Shown one piece after another: positions 36,307 through 45,192 of a stretch of 64,000 nt of DNA. Within the stretch, counting starts at the first letter, position 1; every line of letters begins with the position of its first letter. The position numbers were made by a program, and so were the translations under genes. Source of the DNA: Streptococcus suis (lineage in GTDB: Bacteria > Bacillota > Bacilli > Lactobacillales > Streptococcaceae); contig JAKTNI010000001.1 in the NCBI GenBank assembly GCA_029593505.1, positions 304,773-368,772 of the forward strand, written 5' to 3'. Below the pieces are notes generated by a model. The model was not told the origin of the DNA, searched no databases, and saw only the letters and a list, made by a program, of their open reading frames with translations.

Positions 36307-36787
36307 ATTCTTCAAAAAAGTCTACGGAGTAATCAAGGAGTTTCTCTCCTTGATAGCGAAAACAAGCTGAAAAAAATGGGCGATTTTCTAGCAACCATTT
36401 TTGAAAATAACGGTCGCCTTCCCATGTTGGTTTGGATAAGACTTGATCATAGGGAACCCACTCTAGTTCTCCCTCATCACAGTCAATGAGATTTCCCTCA
36501 AATTCAGTGATTTTAAAAACGTAGGTATACCAATCGCAGTTAGGAGTAAAGTCTGGAAACGTAATGATTCCTTTTAAGGATTGTTTTTTTACGATCAACC
36601 CTGTCTCTTCCAAAACCTCACGAGCAGCGCAGACTTGAGGAGTTTCTCCAGCTTCTAATTTACCCCCAACGCCAATCCATTTACCATGATGAACATCATT
36701 TTCTTTTTTATTGCGGTGAAGTAGTAGAAATTCTTTGCCATTGTCGATATAACAGATAGTTGCTAATTGGACTGGTTTTTTACTCAT
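36305..36787 (-). CDS. Nudix hydrolase (MutT/8-oxo-dGTPase-like)
   Basis: The 160-residue protein contains a full Nudix box, GGKLEAGETPQVCAAREVLEETG (residues about 42-64, given here by its key positions G-x5-E-x7-REVLEETG). Flanking features (LLLHRNKKENDVHHGKWIGVGG, GIITFPDF) resemble MutX/8-oxo-dGTP diphosphatases that sanitise the nucleotide pool. Substrate assignment is by resemblance. An AAGGAG site precedes the ATG on the minus strand. Confidence 0.85.
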   Translation of the reverse strand: MSKKPVQLATICYIDNGKEFLLLHRNKKENDVHHGKWIGVGGKLEAGETPQVCAAREVLEETGLIVKKQSLKGIITFPDFTPNCDWYTYVFKITEFEGNLIDCDEGELEWVPYDQVLSKPTWEGDRYFQKWLLENRPFFSACFRYQGEKLLDYSVDFFEE

Positions 36788-36940
36788 AATTGCTCCTTAT
36801 GTAGTGAATATGCCTTATTATATCATATTACAATAACTTGGAAAGGAGGATAGTATTTTAAGATTAGGCGAACGCCTCTCTCTATTTATCGGAAGGATAT
36901 GGTATACTAGGTTATATTAACAGTATATAGGAGGTGGGGA

Positions 36941-37615
36941 ATGAACAAACAGTTTGTTCCGTCTGTATTATCAGATTTGCGTCAAGATAGTGTACAGATG
37001 CCTGAAGTCATCAAAGAGTGTAGTGGCATTCGTATTTACGGTCGTCGCATACGTTCGGTTTTGTTTACTACCGATGTCTCCATCATCGCCAATCATAATG
37101 CGGATGCTATCTTGGCAGTCTATCCATTTACACCGAGCCCAGCAATTATTAAAAGCATTATGTTAGTAGCTTCTGTTCCTGTACTTGCAGGTGTGGGAGG
37201 AGGGTTGACAACGGGTTTGCGTTCAGCTAATATGAGTTTACTTTCTGAATCAGAGGGCGCTTATGCGGTTGTTGTCAATGGACCAACGACTGTTGAGACC
37301 ATCAAAGAAATCAATAAGATGATTGATATTCCGATTATTTATACAGTCGTATCTGAAAAATCGGATCTAGTATCTCGTATTGCAGCAGGAGTCGATATTT
37401 TGAATGTTTCATGTGGGTTGGATACTCCCACAGTAGTTGCAAAAATTCGAGAACAATTTCCAGAGTTTCCTATCATTGCTACAGGAGGTCCAACGGAAGA
37501 ATCCATTCGAGCTGTTATTAAAGCTGGAGCGAACGCTGTTTCTTACACTGCACCAAGTAATGGGCAATTGTTTAAGGAAAAGATGGAAAAATACAGAAAG
37601 TCAATTGATACATAA
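36941..37615 (+). CDS. TIM-barrel protein of unknown function
   Basis: The 224-residue protein has a beta/alpha-barrel pattern: alternating strands such as DAILAVYPF, VPVLAGVGGGLT, AYAVVVNGPT, IPIIYTVVS, VDILNVSCG and FPIIATGGPTEESI, and a late phosphate-binding-like GG-x-ANAVSYT region. It recalls ribulose-phosphate-binding barrels, but no specific family is recognised; databases often call such streptococcal proteins simply hydrolase. GGAGGTGGGG precedes the ATG, and a TGGTATACT promoter element lies near 36900. Confidence 0.65.
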   Translation: MNKQFVPSVLSDLRQDSVQMPEVIKECSGIRIYGRRIRSVLFTTDVSIIANHNADAILAVYPFTPSPAIIKSIMLVASVPVLAGVGGGLTTGLRSANMSLLSESEGAYAVVVNGPTTVETIKEINKMIDIPIIYTVVSEKSDLVSRIAAGVDILNVSCGLDTPTVVAKIREQFPEFPIIATGGPTEESIRAVIKAGANAVSYTAPSNGQLFKEKMEKYRKSIDT

Positions 37616-37669
37616 TGACTGCTTACGATTCTAAAATAAAAGTAAACACTTTCTCTCTCTCCATAACTA

Positions 37670-37678
37670 TGGTATAAT
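37670..37678 (+). promoter_or_regulatory. extended -10 promoter of the MFS gene
   Basis: TGGTATAAT lies 45 bp before the ATG at 37724. Confidence 0.5.
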
Positions 37679-37723
37679 CAAGTGTACTAAAATCCGAACG
37701 TTAGGAAATTTTGGAGAAAAATA

Positions 37724-38890
37724 ATGAAAAAATACTCACCTTTTATGATAGCAGGAGTTGTGATGCTTGGGGTTGTGATGCGTGCTCCATTTACTGCTTT
37801 ACCTGCGATATTGACAGATGTAGCGACAGGTTTAGGAGTACCTGTTAGTTCACTAGGGATACTGACTTCTATTCCTCTGGTTATGTTTGCCTTATGTTCA
37901 TCTCTTGCACCCAGAATGGCTACCAAGTTTGGTTTAGAGAAATTGATGGCTATGGTGCTTTTGGTGATGGTTATTGGTTCAGGAATTCGTATTTTTAACT
38001 TAACTACTTTATTTATCGGAACAATTTTATTAGGTATTACAACGGCGTTTATTAATGTATTACTACCTAGTATTGTAACAACGCATTTTCCTGAAAAAAT
38101 AGGTTTTTATACTACGATATATGTTACTCTTATGGGGGTAGCAGCAACGGTGGCTTCTATGGTGGCAGTCCCTATTACATCAACATATTCATGGCAAACG
38201 TTTATTTATCTGTTGACAGGCTTTGTACTTGTAGCGTTTTTGATTTGGTTGCCAAATATCCGACAGAATTATAAATTGGAGAATCATCAGTCGGAAGAGA
38301 CTACTTCATCTATTTGGAAAAATAAGGCAGCTTTAGCTTTTCTTATGTTTGGTGGTTTACAATCTGTTCTTTTTTATACAGAAATAACTTGGTTGCCCAC
38401 TATTTCTCAGTCAGTTGGCTTTTCTAAAGCTGAAGCTGGGTTGATGGCTGGTTTGTTTAACTTTACAGCGATTCCTATATCTATGATTATTCCAGCTATA
38501 TTGTCTCGTCAGAGTAAAGAAATGAGAAGAAATACGATGTTAGCTATATCTTCCTTAAGCTTGTTTGGATTGGGGATGATGGTTTTTATACCGACAAATT
38601 TCTTCCTTTGGGCTGTTCTTCATATTGTACTTAGTTCGTCAAATGCAGCATTGTTTCCATATATGATGTTAAGTTTCACCTTAAAAACCAGTAATGGTCA
38701 TGCAACAGCTCAATTGTCTGGTATGGTGCAAACGGGAGGTTATTTGATTGCGGCTTTTGGACCGGGGGTATTAGGGTACAGTTTTCCAATTTTTGGCAGT
38801 TGGCTACCGCTTATTGTAGCCCTTGTCGTTGTAACTGTGTTTATGATGTGGTCCATTGTGTTGATTGAAAAAGAAGATATTATTTTGTAG
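37724..38890 (+). CDS. MFS transporter, CynX/NimT type
   Basis: The 388-residue protein has about 12 membrane helices. It opens MKKYSPFMIAGVVMLGVVMRAPFTALPAIL, with the R-x-P pattern typical of CynX/NimT-type major facilitator proteins, and the LAPRMATKFGLEKL loop corresponds to the MFS A-motif region. Relatives export or import cyanate, nitroimidazole or other small organics; the substrate here is unknown. A strong hairpin terminator follows, so it is monocistronic. Confidence 0.84.
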   Translation: MKKYSPFMIAGVVMLGVVMRAPFTALPAILTDVATGLGVPVSSLGILTSIPLVMFALCSSLAPRMATKFGLEKLMAMVLLVMVIGSGIRIFNLTTLFIGTILLGITTAFINVLLPSIVTTHFPEKIGFYTTIYVTLMGVAATVASMVAVPITSTYSWQTFIYLLTGFVLVAFLIWLPNIRQNYKLENHQSEETTSSIWKNKAALAFLMFGGLQSVLFYTEITWLPTISQSVGFSKAEAGLMAGLFNFTAIPISMIIPAILSRQSKEMRRNTMLAISSLSLFGLGMMVFIPTNFFLWAVLHIVLSSSNAALFPYMMLSFTLKTSNGHATAQLSGMVQTGGYLIAAFGPGVLGYSFPIFGSWLPLIVALVVVTVFMMWSIVLIEKEDIIL

Positions 38891-38899
38891 ATGATGCAG

Positions 38900-38933
38900 A
38901 AATAAGACTAAATAATTTATTTGGTCTTATTTT
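38900..38933 (+). terminator. terminator after the MFS gene
   Basis: AATAAGAC-AAATAA pairs with TTATTT-GTCTTATT, followed by TTAATTTG. Confidence 0.75.
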
Positions 38934-39064
38934 AATTTGACTAATCATTTTAGAATGAGTAGCTTTTTGAAAAAACACTATTTTCATGGTATACTTTATA
39001 CAATTGTGATCTGTATTATAGCGACTTAATATTGCAAATACTTAAAAATGGAGATTAGTGGGTT

Positions 39065-40192
39065 ATGAAAAAAATAAAAACCATAGTTATGTTAATAACT
39101 TTTTGTTTGATTGTGTTATTTGCAGTATCCTATAATAAAAAAGATAGCACAAAGTTTATGGATACTGCTATGACATATAAATTTCCAGAAGAAACCCAAG
39201 AACATGAGGCTACTTGGTTAATATGGCCACACGAACATACATATGGTAAAGCATATGCCCAATCAATAGAATATATTTGGGTCACGATGACTAAATATCT
39301 AACCTTAGGTGAGAAAGTAAATATTATTATTTATGATGAACCATTACAAAAGCATGTAGAAGAATTGCTAAATAGCAGTTCGGTTGATATGAAGAAAGTT
39401 CATTTTTTTGTAGCTAAATCTGATGATGTTTGGGTGAGGGATACGGGTCCGATATTTGTTTATGATGACCAAAACCGTTTAAATATTGCTGATTTCAAAT
39501 TTGATGGTTGGGGAGAGAAAATGCCTTATGAGAATGATGATACTATCCCAGTTGCTATTTCGAAATATACCAACATTCCTAGTATTGATATTTCTTCCTT
39601 TGTATTAGAAGGAGGTGCGATTGAGGTATCAAAAGATGGTACAGTTTTAGCAACTAAAAGTGCTGTTATCAGCAAGAATAGAAATTCTGATATGACACAA
39701 AAGCAAGCAGAACAGTATTTAACGACATTTTTAGGAGCTAAGAATTTTATTTGGCTAGATGGAGTTACAGACGAAGATATTACAGATGCCCATATCGATG
39801 GTCTGGCTAAGTTTTATGATGAAAAAACTATTTTATCAGTTCCGAAAGACGATTTTTTTGAGCTTTATGAAAATATCAAAGAGTCTGACTACGACATATT
39901 GAGACATGCTAAGAATGCTTCTGGTGAATATTATAATTTTATAGATATTCCACTAACTTCAAAGAATGTTGCTGGACTTTCTTATAAAGGTTCTTATTTA
40001 AATTTTTATGTAGCTAATAAGGTAGTGTTATTGCCTGTTTATGATGATGAAAATGATAGCATTGCTATTGATATACTTTCTAAACTATATCCAGACAGAG
40101 AAATTGTGCCAATTAATGTAGTTCCTCTATATAAAAATGGAGGAATGATTCATTGTGTGACTCAACAACAACCTGTAAAAATTTCTGAATAA
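39065..40192 (+). CDS. membrane-anchored or secreted agmatine deiminase-family protein
   Basis: The 375-residue protein has an N-terminal hydrophobic segment (about 6-24, VMLITFCLIVLFAVS after KKIK) with no lipobox, so it is probably anchored outside the membrane. The rest is a PAD_porph/agmatine deiminase domain. ATWLIWPHEHTY, the catalytic aspartate in VWVRDTGPIFV, the histidine in DAHIDGLAKF and the nucleophilic cysteine C364 in GGMIHCVTQQQP are all kept. The family also includes the secreted arginine deiminase of Porphyromonas. Ordinary AguA is cytosolic. The substrate is unknown. Confidence 0.82.
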   Translation: MKKIKTIVMLITFCLIVLFAVSYNKKDSTKFMDTAMTYKFPEETQEHEATWLIWPHEHTYGKAYAQSIEYIWVTMTKYLTLGEKVNIIIYDEPLQKHVEELLNSSSVDMKKVHFFVAKSDDVWVRDTGPIFVYDDQNRLNIADFKFDGWGEKMPYENDDTIPVAISKYTNIPSIDISSFVLEGGAIEVSKDGTVLATKSAVISKNRNSDMTQKQAEQYLTTFLGAKNFIWLDGVTDEDITDAHIDGLAKFYDEKTILSVPKDDFFELYENIKESDYDILRHAKNASGEYYNFIDIPLTSKNVAGLSYKGSYLNFYVANKVVLLPVYDDENDSIAIDILSKLYPDREIVPINVVPLYKNGGMIHCVTQQQPVKISE

Positions 40193-40234
40193 TGTGCAAA
40201 GTATGGATCCATGTAGTAGTTGCACTAATAAGAA

Positions 40235-40286
40235 ACTCATACTGAGCGAATTAATTCACATGATTCGTTTCAGTATGAGTTTTTCA
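40235..40286 (+). terminator. terminator after the agmatine deiminase-family gene
   Basis: ACTCATACTGA-CGAAT pairs with ATTCG-TCAGTATGAGT over an 11-base loop, followed by TTTTTC. An open frame across this hairpin is not a gene. Confidence 0.8.
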
Positions 40287-40399
40287 TTATGGATGGAAAC
40301 TTTGAAAAAGGGAATTTTTGAGAATTACATCGTTTATTTGTTGGTAGACAGTAATTGTTGTAGTGCTATTTATATTATGTACAGTTAGGTATGTAGTAG

Positions 40400-41041
40400 T
40401 TAATTTTCATATGTTTCAATAAAATTCTTATATTCAATCCATCCTTTTACTATAGTTGCTGAAAATAGATAAGGTAAAAAAGTTGTCTGAACAACAGCTT
40501 CAATGATGCTAGATAATGATAATTTAGAGAACCTTGTTCCAATAATTCCTAAAGTTTCCACAGGAGTTTTTAAAAAATAGCCTTCAAATAATAATGGATT
40601 TTTTACTAAAAAACTTATAATAGTTGATATAAAAAGCATAGCTTGAATAGAGGTTACCATGTGTGAAAATTGTTTATGAGTTAGCTCATTTTTACGTAAT
40701 ATGTATGCTGTATATGCAATATTCGATAAGGGAATAAAGATGATACTTGATAAGATTGTTGTTGTTTGTCCACCTGATAAAACATAGTATAGAATACCTT
40801 GAAGAATAATACTCATAAAAATAGGAAATATAAAAAATGTAGCTATTTCTTGTTTTGGAGTTTTTTTCTGTGAAATGATTAAGTATACAGCCACGGAGGA
40901 AATTAGGGGTAAAACGATGCCATACCAGAAGCAGGAATCTTCTATTGTGCTTTGAATAAAAAGTGTTATCAAAATAATAACCACTATAAAGCTGTTAAAT
41001 GTTTTACCTGATATTTTCGTTATGTTCATTTTATTTTTCAT
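40400..41041 (-). CDS. membrane protein of unknown function
   Basis: The protein of about 213 residues has around six hydrophobic segments, and I recognise no motif. It overlaps the end of the CAAX-protease-like gene by 11 bases and has no ribosome site of its own, so its translation is probably coupled. The start is uncertain: ATG at 41041, a later ATG four codons on, or a TTG at 41059. It is strongly AT-rich. It may be a partner, or a degenerate relative, of the upstream CPBP protein, lacking its EExxxR motif. Confidence 0.6.
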   Translation of the reverse strand: MKNKMNITKISGKTFNSFIVVIILITLFIQSTIEDSCFWYGIVLPLISSVAVYLIISQKKTPKQEIATFFIFPIFMSIILQGILYYVLSGGQTTTILSSIIFIPLSNIAYTAYILRKNELTHKQFSHMVTSIQAMLFISTIISFLVKNPLLFEGYFLKTPVETLGIIGTRFSKLSLSSIIEAVVQTTFLPYLFSATIVKGWIEYKNFIETYEN

Positions 41042-41897
41042 AATTAAATCTTGTTTCAACAGTATTTTTTAATGTTAAAATTAAAATAGCAATTAATACT
41101 ATTCCAACAATTGTTGTTATTATACCACCTTCAAAACCAAAATTTCCTCCGGAGATAATATCTTTACCATATACTGGTAGTGATTTAAATAGACTAGCAG
41201 ATATAATATTCCCTGATACTTCAGATCCCCAAATATATCCTTGAGAAAAATTCCAAATTCCATGAGCAAGTCCTACAAAGAAAAGATTTCCTGAACGGTA
41301 ATATATAAGAGAAAAAACAATACTAGCAATGAACAAATTAACAATTGGTAATAGTTGTATGTTAGGATTTAATGCATGTCCTAATGTGAATACTATACTT
41401 GTCAGTATAATAGAAAGTATGTCACCATACTTCTTTGAAAACAATGGCATCAAATAGCTTCTATAAATTAGTTCCTCCCATGTACCTTGTAAAATAAAGA
41501 AAACTAATCCACCGACAAGAGCAGTAGTTAAGCTGAATGAGTTTTTTTCAATAGTTATGCCACCCAGTATTAAAATAGTTAATGCAACTAATGAAAGCAG
41601 CAGGAATCCAGAGATACTTCCTAGTGAAATACTTTTTAATAATTTTTCTTTTCTTATTCCTAGATTTTCTATTTTTAACTTACTAATTTTAACCATTAAT
41701 AGCGGCATTATGAACAGAGTAGTAATCATTCCCATGATGCTTCCAATAGAGCCAATAGATATATCACCCATTAATCCACCAATAATTACTAGCAATAATT
41801 GTGGTAATAAATATGTTAATATTGCTACCATTAGAGGAATGAATATTAATTTGGTAAAGCTTTTTAATTTTATGTTTTCAACATAATTTTTATACAT
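41031..41897 (-). CDS. CPBP-family intramembrane glutamic endopeptidase (CAAX protease-like)
   Basis: The 288-residue protein has about eight membrane helices. The Abi/CPBP active-site motifs are visible: EELIYRSYLMPL (EExxxR), LGHALNP with the first histidine, and FVGLAHGIWNFSQG with the H-x3-N motif. Lactic acid bacteria use such proteins in bacteriocin self-immunity or maturation; no bacteriocin gene is recognised next to it. A GGAG site precedes the ATG. Confidence 0.82.
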   Translation of the reverse strand: MYKNYVENIKLKSFTKLIFIPLMVAILTYLLPQLLLVIIGGLMGDISIGSIGSIMGMITTLFIMPLLMVKISKLKIENLGIRKEKLLKSISLGSISGFLLLSLVALTILILGGITIEKNSFSLTTALVGGLVFFILQGTWEELIYRSYLMPLFSKKYGDILSIILTSIVFTLGHALNPNIQLLPIVNLFIASIVFSLIYYRSGNLFFVGLAHGIWNFSQGYIWGSEVSGNIISASLFKSLPVYGKDIISGGNFGFEGGIITTIVGIVLIAILILTLKNTVETRFNYEK

Positions 41898-41972
41898 CTT
41901 TTATTTACTCCTATTTTTATTCTTTAAAGTCTAAACTATGATATTATAGAATATAGTTAGAATTTAAATTAT

Positions 41973-43799
41973 CTAGTTTATAATACTATCTATGATAATC
42001 TGAATCTCAGTTCGGTTATCTCTAGCTTGTATACCTTCTTTTACACTTATAACATGATCGGTTATAATTCCATCAACATCGGAAATAACAAATTTTTTAA
42101 TTGATTCATCTGTGTTTACGGTCCAAACAATGGCCTTTTTATTGGCTGCATGTATGGCTTCTATTTTTTCTGGCGTAGCTTCTTGTTCCTCCATTACTAG
42201 AATATCAGCGACTAGTTTTTTAGTTTCTCCTATAGAAAAGAAATATAGGTAACCTGTATCAATTTCAGGATATTTTTTCTCTATGTAGGTAATGAGTTTA
42301 TAGTCTAAAGATAAAATAGCAATTTCTTTTTCAAGACCTCTTTCTTTTACTAATCTTATTACATCATCTGCCATTTGATCGTCAGCACTTTCTCCTTTTA
42401 GCTCTATAAATAGTTTTACTTTATTTTTAGAAGCATCTAGGAATTCTTCCAGCGTGGCGATTGGCTGGGCTTCTCGTTCAGCGTTGAATAGGTCTGTTAT
42501 TTTTAGATGTTTTATTTCATCAAGTGTTAAATCTATAGATTTTTTATTCATTCCTGCAACTCTTGAAAATGTAGCATCATGATTAATAATATAGTGCCCA
42601 TCTTTTGTTCGTTGAACATCTATTTCGCTCCATTGTGCTCCATTTTTAGCAGCTTTTTCCATTCCTGAAATAGAATTTTCTGCTGCCAAATCGCCACCCC
42701 CTCTATGAGCGACGATGGCTATGTGATCATTGGGTTTAAAAACATCTTCAAAAAATACGCTTAAAAATACAGAAATGCTAAAATTGATTAGTAAAATAAT
42801 ACTAGATACAAATAGGATTGAAAATTTCGTTCTAAATTTGACTTTTCTAAAGATCTCCTCACCAATATCTTCAGCTTTGATATTCTGTTTTAAATGGATA
42901 TCATAACCATCTTTTTTATTGAATTGATAGAATAACTCTGTGAGTCTAAAACAAATGAATGGTACAGTCATGATGCTTATATATCCGAAGATTTCTGTTA
43001 TAGACAGAGATATAAATATAGACCAAAGCCTTCTAAAAAAAATATCTTCAATGGTTTGAGAATATAGGAGTAGGGAATATAAGCAGATACTGACAATAGT
43101 TACTGTAGCAATATAAGTGATACCAGATTGTATCAAAAATTTCTTTATAAAGTCTTTCCAATGTTTTTTCATCAAGTCGAATGACATCCGCAATGCTTTT
43201 CCAACAGTTTGATTGTCAATAATCAAATAATGAAAGAAGAATATGTAGATAATTGTTGTAATAGTTAATACAGTTATTACGGCAGAATAACTTGCAAAAT
43301 AGATTGGATTATTAAAAATAACATCAGTTATAAAATTAGGAATTTTAAAGTTATCCATCACGGATACGCTTAATCCAATTCCAACAAGTGGAACGACTAG
43401 TGCAATATATATCATAACGAGTATGCCAGATGGTTTAAAAATGGATTTTATCGTTTTTATTCCGACTAGTAGAAGTTGTCTAGCAGTTAGTTTGATCCTA
43501 TTTTCTTTTATTAAGGCGCTCATAATGATAAGAGCATTAATGTCTAGAGCAATAAGTAAAGACAAAATAATTATTGAAACAATGAGTACTGCTAAGCCTT
43601 GCAAACTAAATAAGAATCCCAAATAATCACCGCTTGAAATACTTACTCTTCCCGTGGATTCAATTAGATTTTTTATTATTAGGTTAAAAATTGGAAATAT
43701 GATAAAGAAAAGAATAGATTTTGTTAATAGTTGATATTTAGTGTATATCCAAGCTATTCTTCCAAAATATACTAATTTATATTTATTTAATTTTTTCAA
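41973..43799 (-). CDS. membrane glycerophosphodiester phosphodiesterase
   Basis: The 608-residue fusion-type protein has an N-terminal membrane domain (GPDPase_memb type, about eight segments to residue ~360). An extracellular GDPD domain follows, with IVAHRGGGDLAAENS (metal-binding and catalytic HR, EN), EIDVQRTKDGHYIINHD and VKLFIELKG. It would cleave glycerophosphodiesters or lipoteichoic-type polymers outside the cell. The ATG sits at 43797-43799, after GGAGATAATAATT. It is AT-rich like its two downstream neighbours. Confidence 0.87.
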   Translation of the reverse strand: MKKLNKYKLVYFGRIAWIYTKYQLLTKSILFFIIFPIFNLIIKNLIESTGRVSISSGDYLGFLFSLQGLAVLIVSIIILSLLIALDINALIIMSALIKENRIKLTARQLLLVGIKTIKSIFKPSGILVMIYIALVVPLVGIGLSVSVMDNFKIPNFITDVIFNNPIYFASYSAVITVLTITTIIYIFFFHYLIIDNQTVGKALRMSFDLMKKHWKDFIKKFLIQSGITYIATVTIVSICLYSLLLYSQTIEDIFFRRLWSIFISLSITEIFGYISIMTVPFICFRLTELFYQFNKKDGYDIHLKQNIKAEDIGEEIFRKVKFRTKFSILFVSSIILLINFSISVFLSVFFEDVFKPNDHIAIVAHRGGGDLAAENSISGMEKAAKNGAQWSEIDVQRTKDGHYIINHDATFSRVAGMNKKSIDLTLDEIKHLKITDLFNAEREAQPIATLEEFLDASKNKVKLFIELKGESADDQMADDVIRLVKERGLEKEIAILSLDYKLITYIEKKYPEIDTGYLYFFSIGETKKLVADILVMEEQEATPEKIEAIHAANKKAIVWTVNTDESIKKFVISDVDGIITDHVISVKEGIQARDNRTEIQIIIDSIIN

Positions 43800-44004
43800 T
43801 TATTATCTCCTTACAATATGCATTTTTACATACGATTTTTTCAATTATATCATAGATTATTCAGTTATAACTGCCTAGTGTGGTTTTGAATATATGAAAT
43901 AATCAAAGGAAGTGGTGCAATTTCTATTAATACGGATAGTGAAATGTCTATTCTATCTTAAGTAGAAGACCTACTTTTAAACAATTTATTATGCAAACTA
44001 AATC

Positions 44005-44035
44005 ATAAAAAAACGAGTCAAATTGATTGACTCGC
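44005..44035 (-). terminator. terminator of the DUF3042 gene
   Basis: Read on the minus strand, CGAGTCAA pairs with TTGACTCG over a five-base loop, followed by TTTTTTT. Confidence 0.75.
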
Positions 44036-44068
44036 TAATATTATCCAACGAACTGAATTGTATACTTT

Positions 44069-44239
44069 TTAGTGTGCTACGCGACGACGAGCCGCTTTTT
44101 TACGGTTTTCTTCGATGAATGCTTCTTTCTTTTCTTCTGGTTCGATAATCGTTTTATGAACTGTAAAAACAGCACCTGCTGCAAGAGCAACAGTTGATAG
44201 AACACCTGTCAAGAAACCTTTGCCAAAACTTTTAGCCAT
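44069..44239 (-). CDS. DUF3042-family small protein (56 aa)
   Basis: The translation starts MAKSFGKGFLTGVLSTVALAAGAVF and ends ENRKKAARRRVAH. One hydrophobic N-terminal segment with glycines is followed by a charged, basic tail, the DUF3042 pattern known in Lactobacillales. AAGGAG lies eight bases before the ATG and a strong terminator follows. Function is unknown; it is probably a membrane-associated small protein. Confidence 0.82.
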   Translation of the reverse strand: MAKSFGKGFLTGVLSTVALAAGAVFTVHKTIIEPEEKKEAFIEENRKKAARRRVAH

Positions 44240-44259
44240 AGTCTATTCTCCTTTACTTA

Positions 44260-44268
44260 TGTTATAAT
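44260..44268 (+). promoter_or_regulatory. extended -10 promoter of the miaA operon
   Basis: TGTTATAAT lies 39 bp before the miaA ATG at 44308, in the gap divergent from the DUF3042 gene. Confidence 0.5.
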
Positions 44269-44307
44269 AGATTTTAACGAAAAAGCAAAATATTTTCAAG
44301 GAAAAAG

Positions 44308-45192
44308 ATGAAATCAAAAATAATTGTGGTTTTGGGACCAACTGCGGTGGGAAAGACAGCTCTGGGAATTGACTTAGCTCAACGGTTTAATGGAGAAATT
44401 ATTAGCGGGGATAGTCAGCAGGTGTATCGTAAGCTGGATATTGGAACGGCTAAGGCTAGTTCAGAAGAGCAAGTGGCAGCTGTTCATCATTTAATTGATA
44501 TTCGTGACGTGACGGAGGGGTATTCGGCTTATGAGTTTGTTCAGGAATCACAAGCTCTTATTGCAGATATACTTCGTCGTGGAAGAGTTCCTCTCATCGT
44601 AGGGGGAACTGGTCTCTACATTCAAAGCTTGCTAGAGGGATATCATCTTGGTGGGCAGCTCAATCAGAAAGAAGTACTTGCCTATCGAGCTGAATTAGAT
44701 CAGATGTCAGATGAGGATTTGCAAGTTCTAGCGGACCAACATCATTTGTCTACTCATGTAATGAGTCGGCGCAGATTGATACGTCGTTTGGAGCTTGAAA
44801 AATTTGGTAAGGAATTAAAAAATAAACAGGTAGATTATGATCCATTATATATCTGTTTGACTGATGAACGACAAAATCTGTATGAGCGTATCAATCAGCG
44901 AGTTGATAAAATGATGGAAGCTGGATTGTTAGAAGAAGTTAAGTGGTTATACCAATACTTTCCAACAGCTCAGGCTGCTATGGGGATTGGTTACAAAGAA
45001 TTTTTTCCATATCTATCTGGAGAAATTTGTTTAGAAGAGGCAATAGACAAGGTGAAGCAAAATAGTCGACGCTTTGCTAAACGTCAATTGACGTGGTTTA
45101 GAAATCGTATGCCTGTCCAATTTTATGAAGTGAACCAGCCACAATATAAAGAAACGATTTATGCTGCTGTGGAGGATTTTTTAAATGATTGA
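44308..45192 (+). CDS. miaA: tRNA dimethylallyltransferase
   Basis: MiaA adds a dimethylallyl group to A37 of tRNAs reading UNN codons, using DMAPP from the mevalonate route. The 294-residue protein has the P-loop [39 protein letters not shown] and the C-terminal [10 protein letters not shown]. It overlaps hflX by eight bases. An AAGGAAAAAG site precedes the ATG. Confidence 0.96.
   Translation: MKSKIIVVLGPTAVGKTALGIDLAQRFNGEIISGDSQQVYRKLDIGTAKASSEEQVAAVHHLIDIRDVTEGYSAYEFVQESQALIADILRRGRVPLIVGGTGLYIQSLLEGYHLGGQLNQKEVLAYRAELDQMSDEDLQVLADQHHLSTHVMSRRRLIRRLELEKFGKELKNKQVDYDPLYICLTDERQNLYERINQRVDKMMEAGLLEEVKWLYQYFPTAQAAMGIGYKEFFPYLSGEICLEEAIDKVKQNSRRFAKRQLTWFRNRMPVQFYEVNQPQYKETIYAAVEDFLND

Noticed and set aside
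40194..40388. 64-codon open frame after the agmatine deiminase-family gene
   Set aside because: It covers the terminator hairpin at 40235 and has no ribosome site or homology signal.
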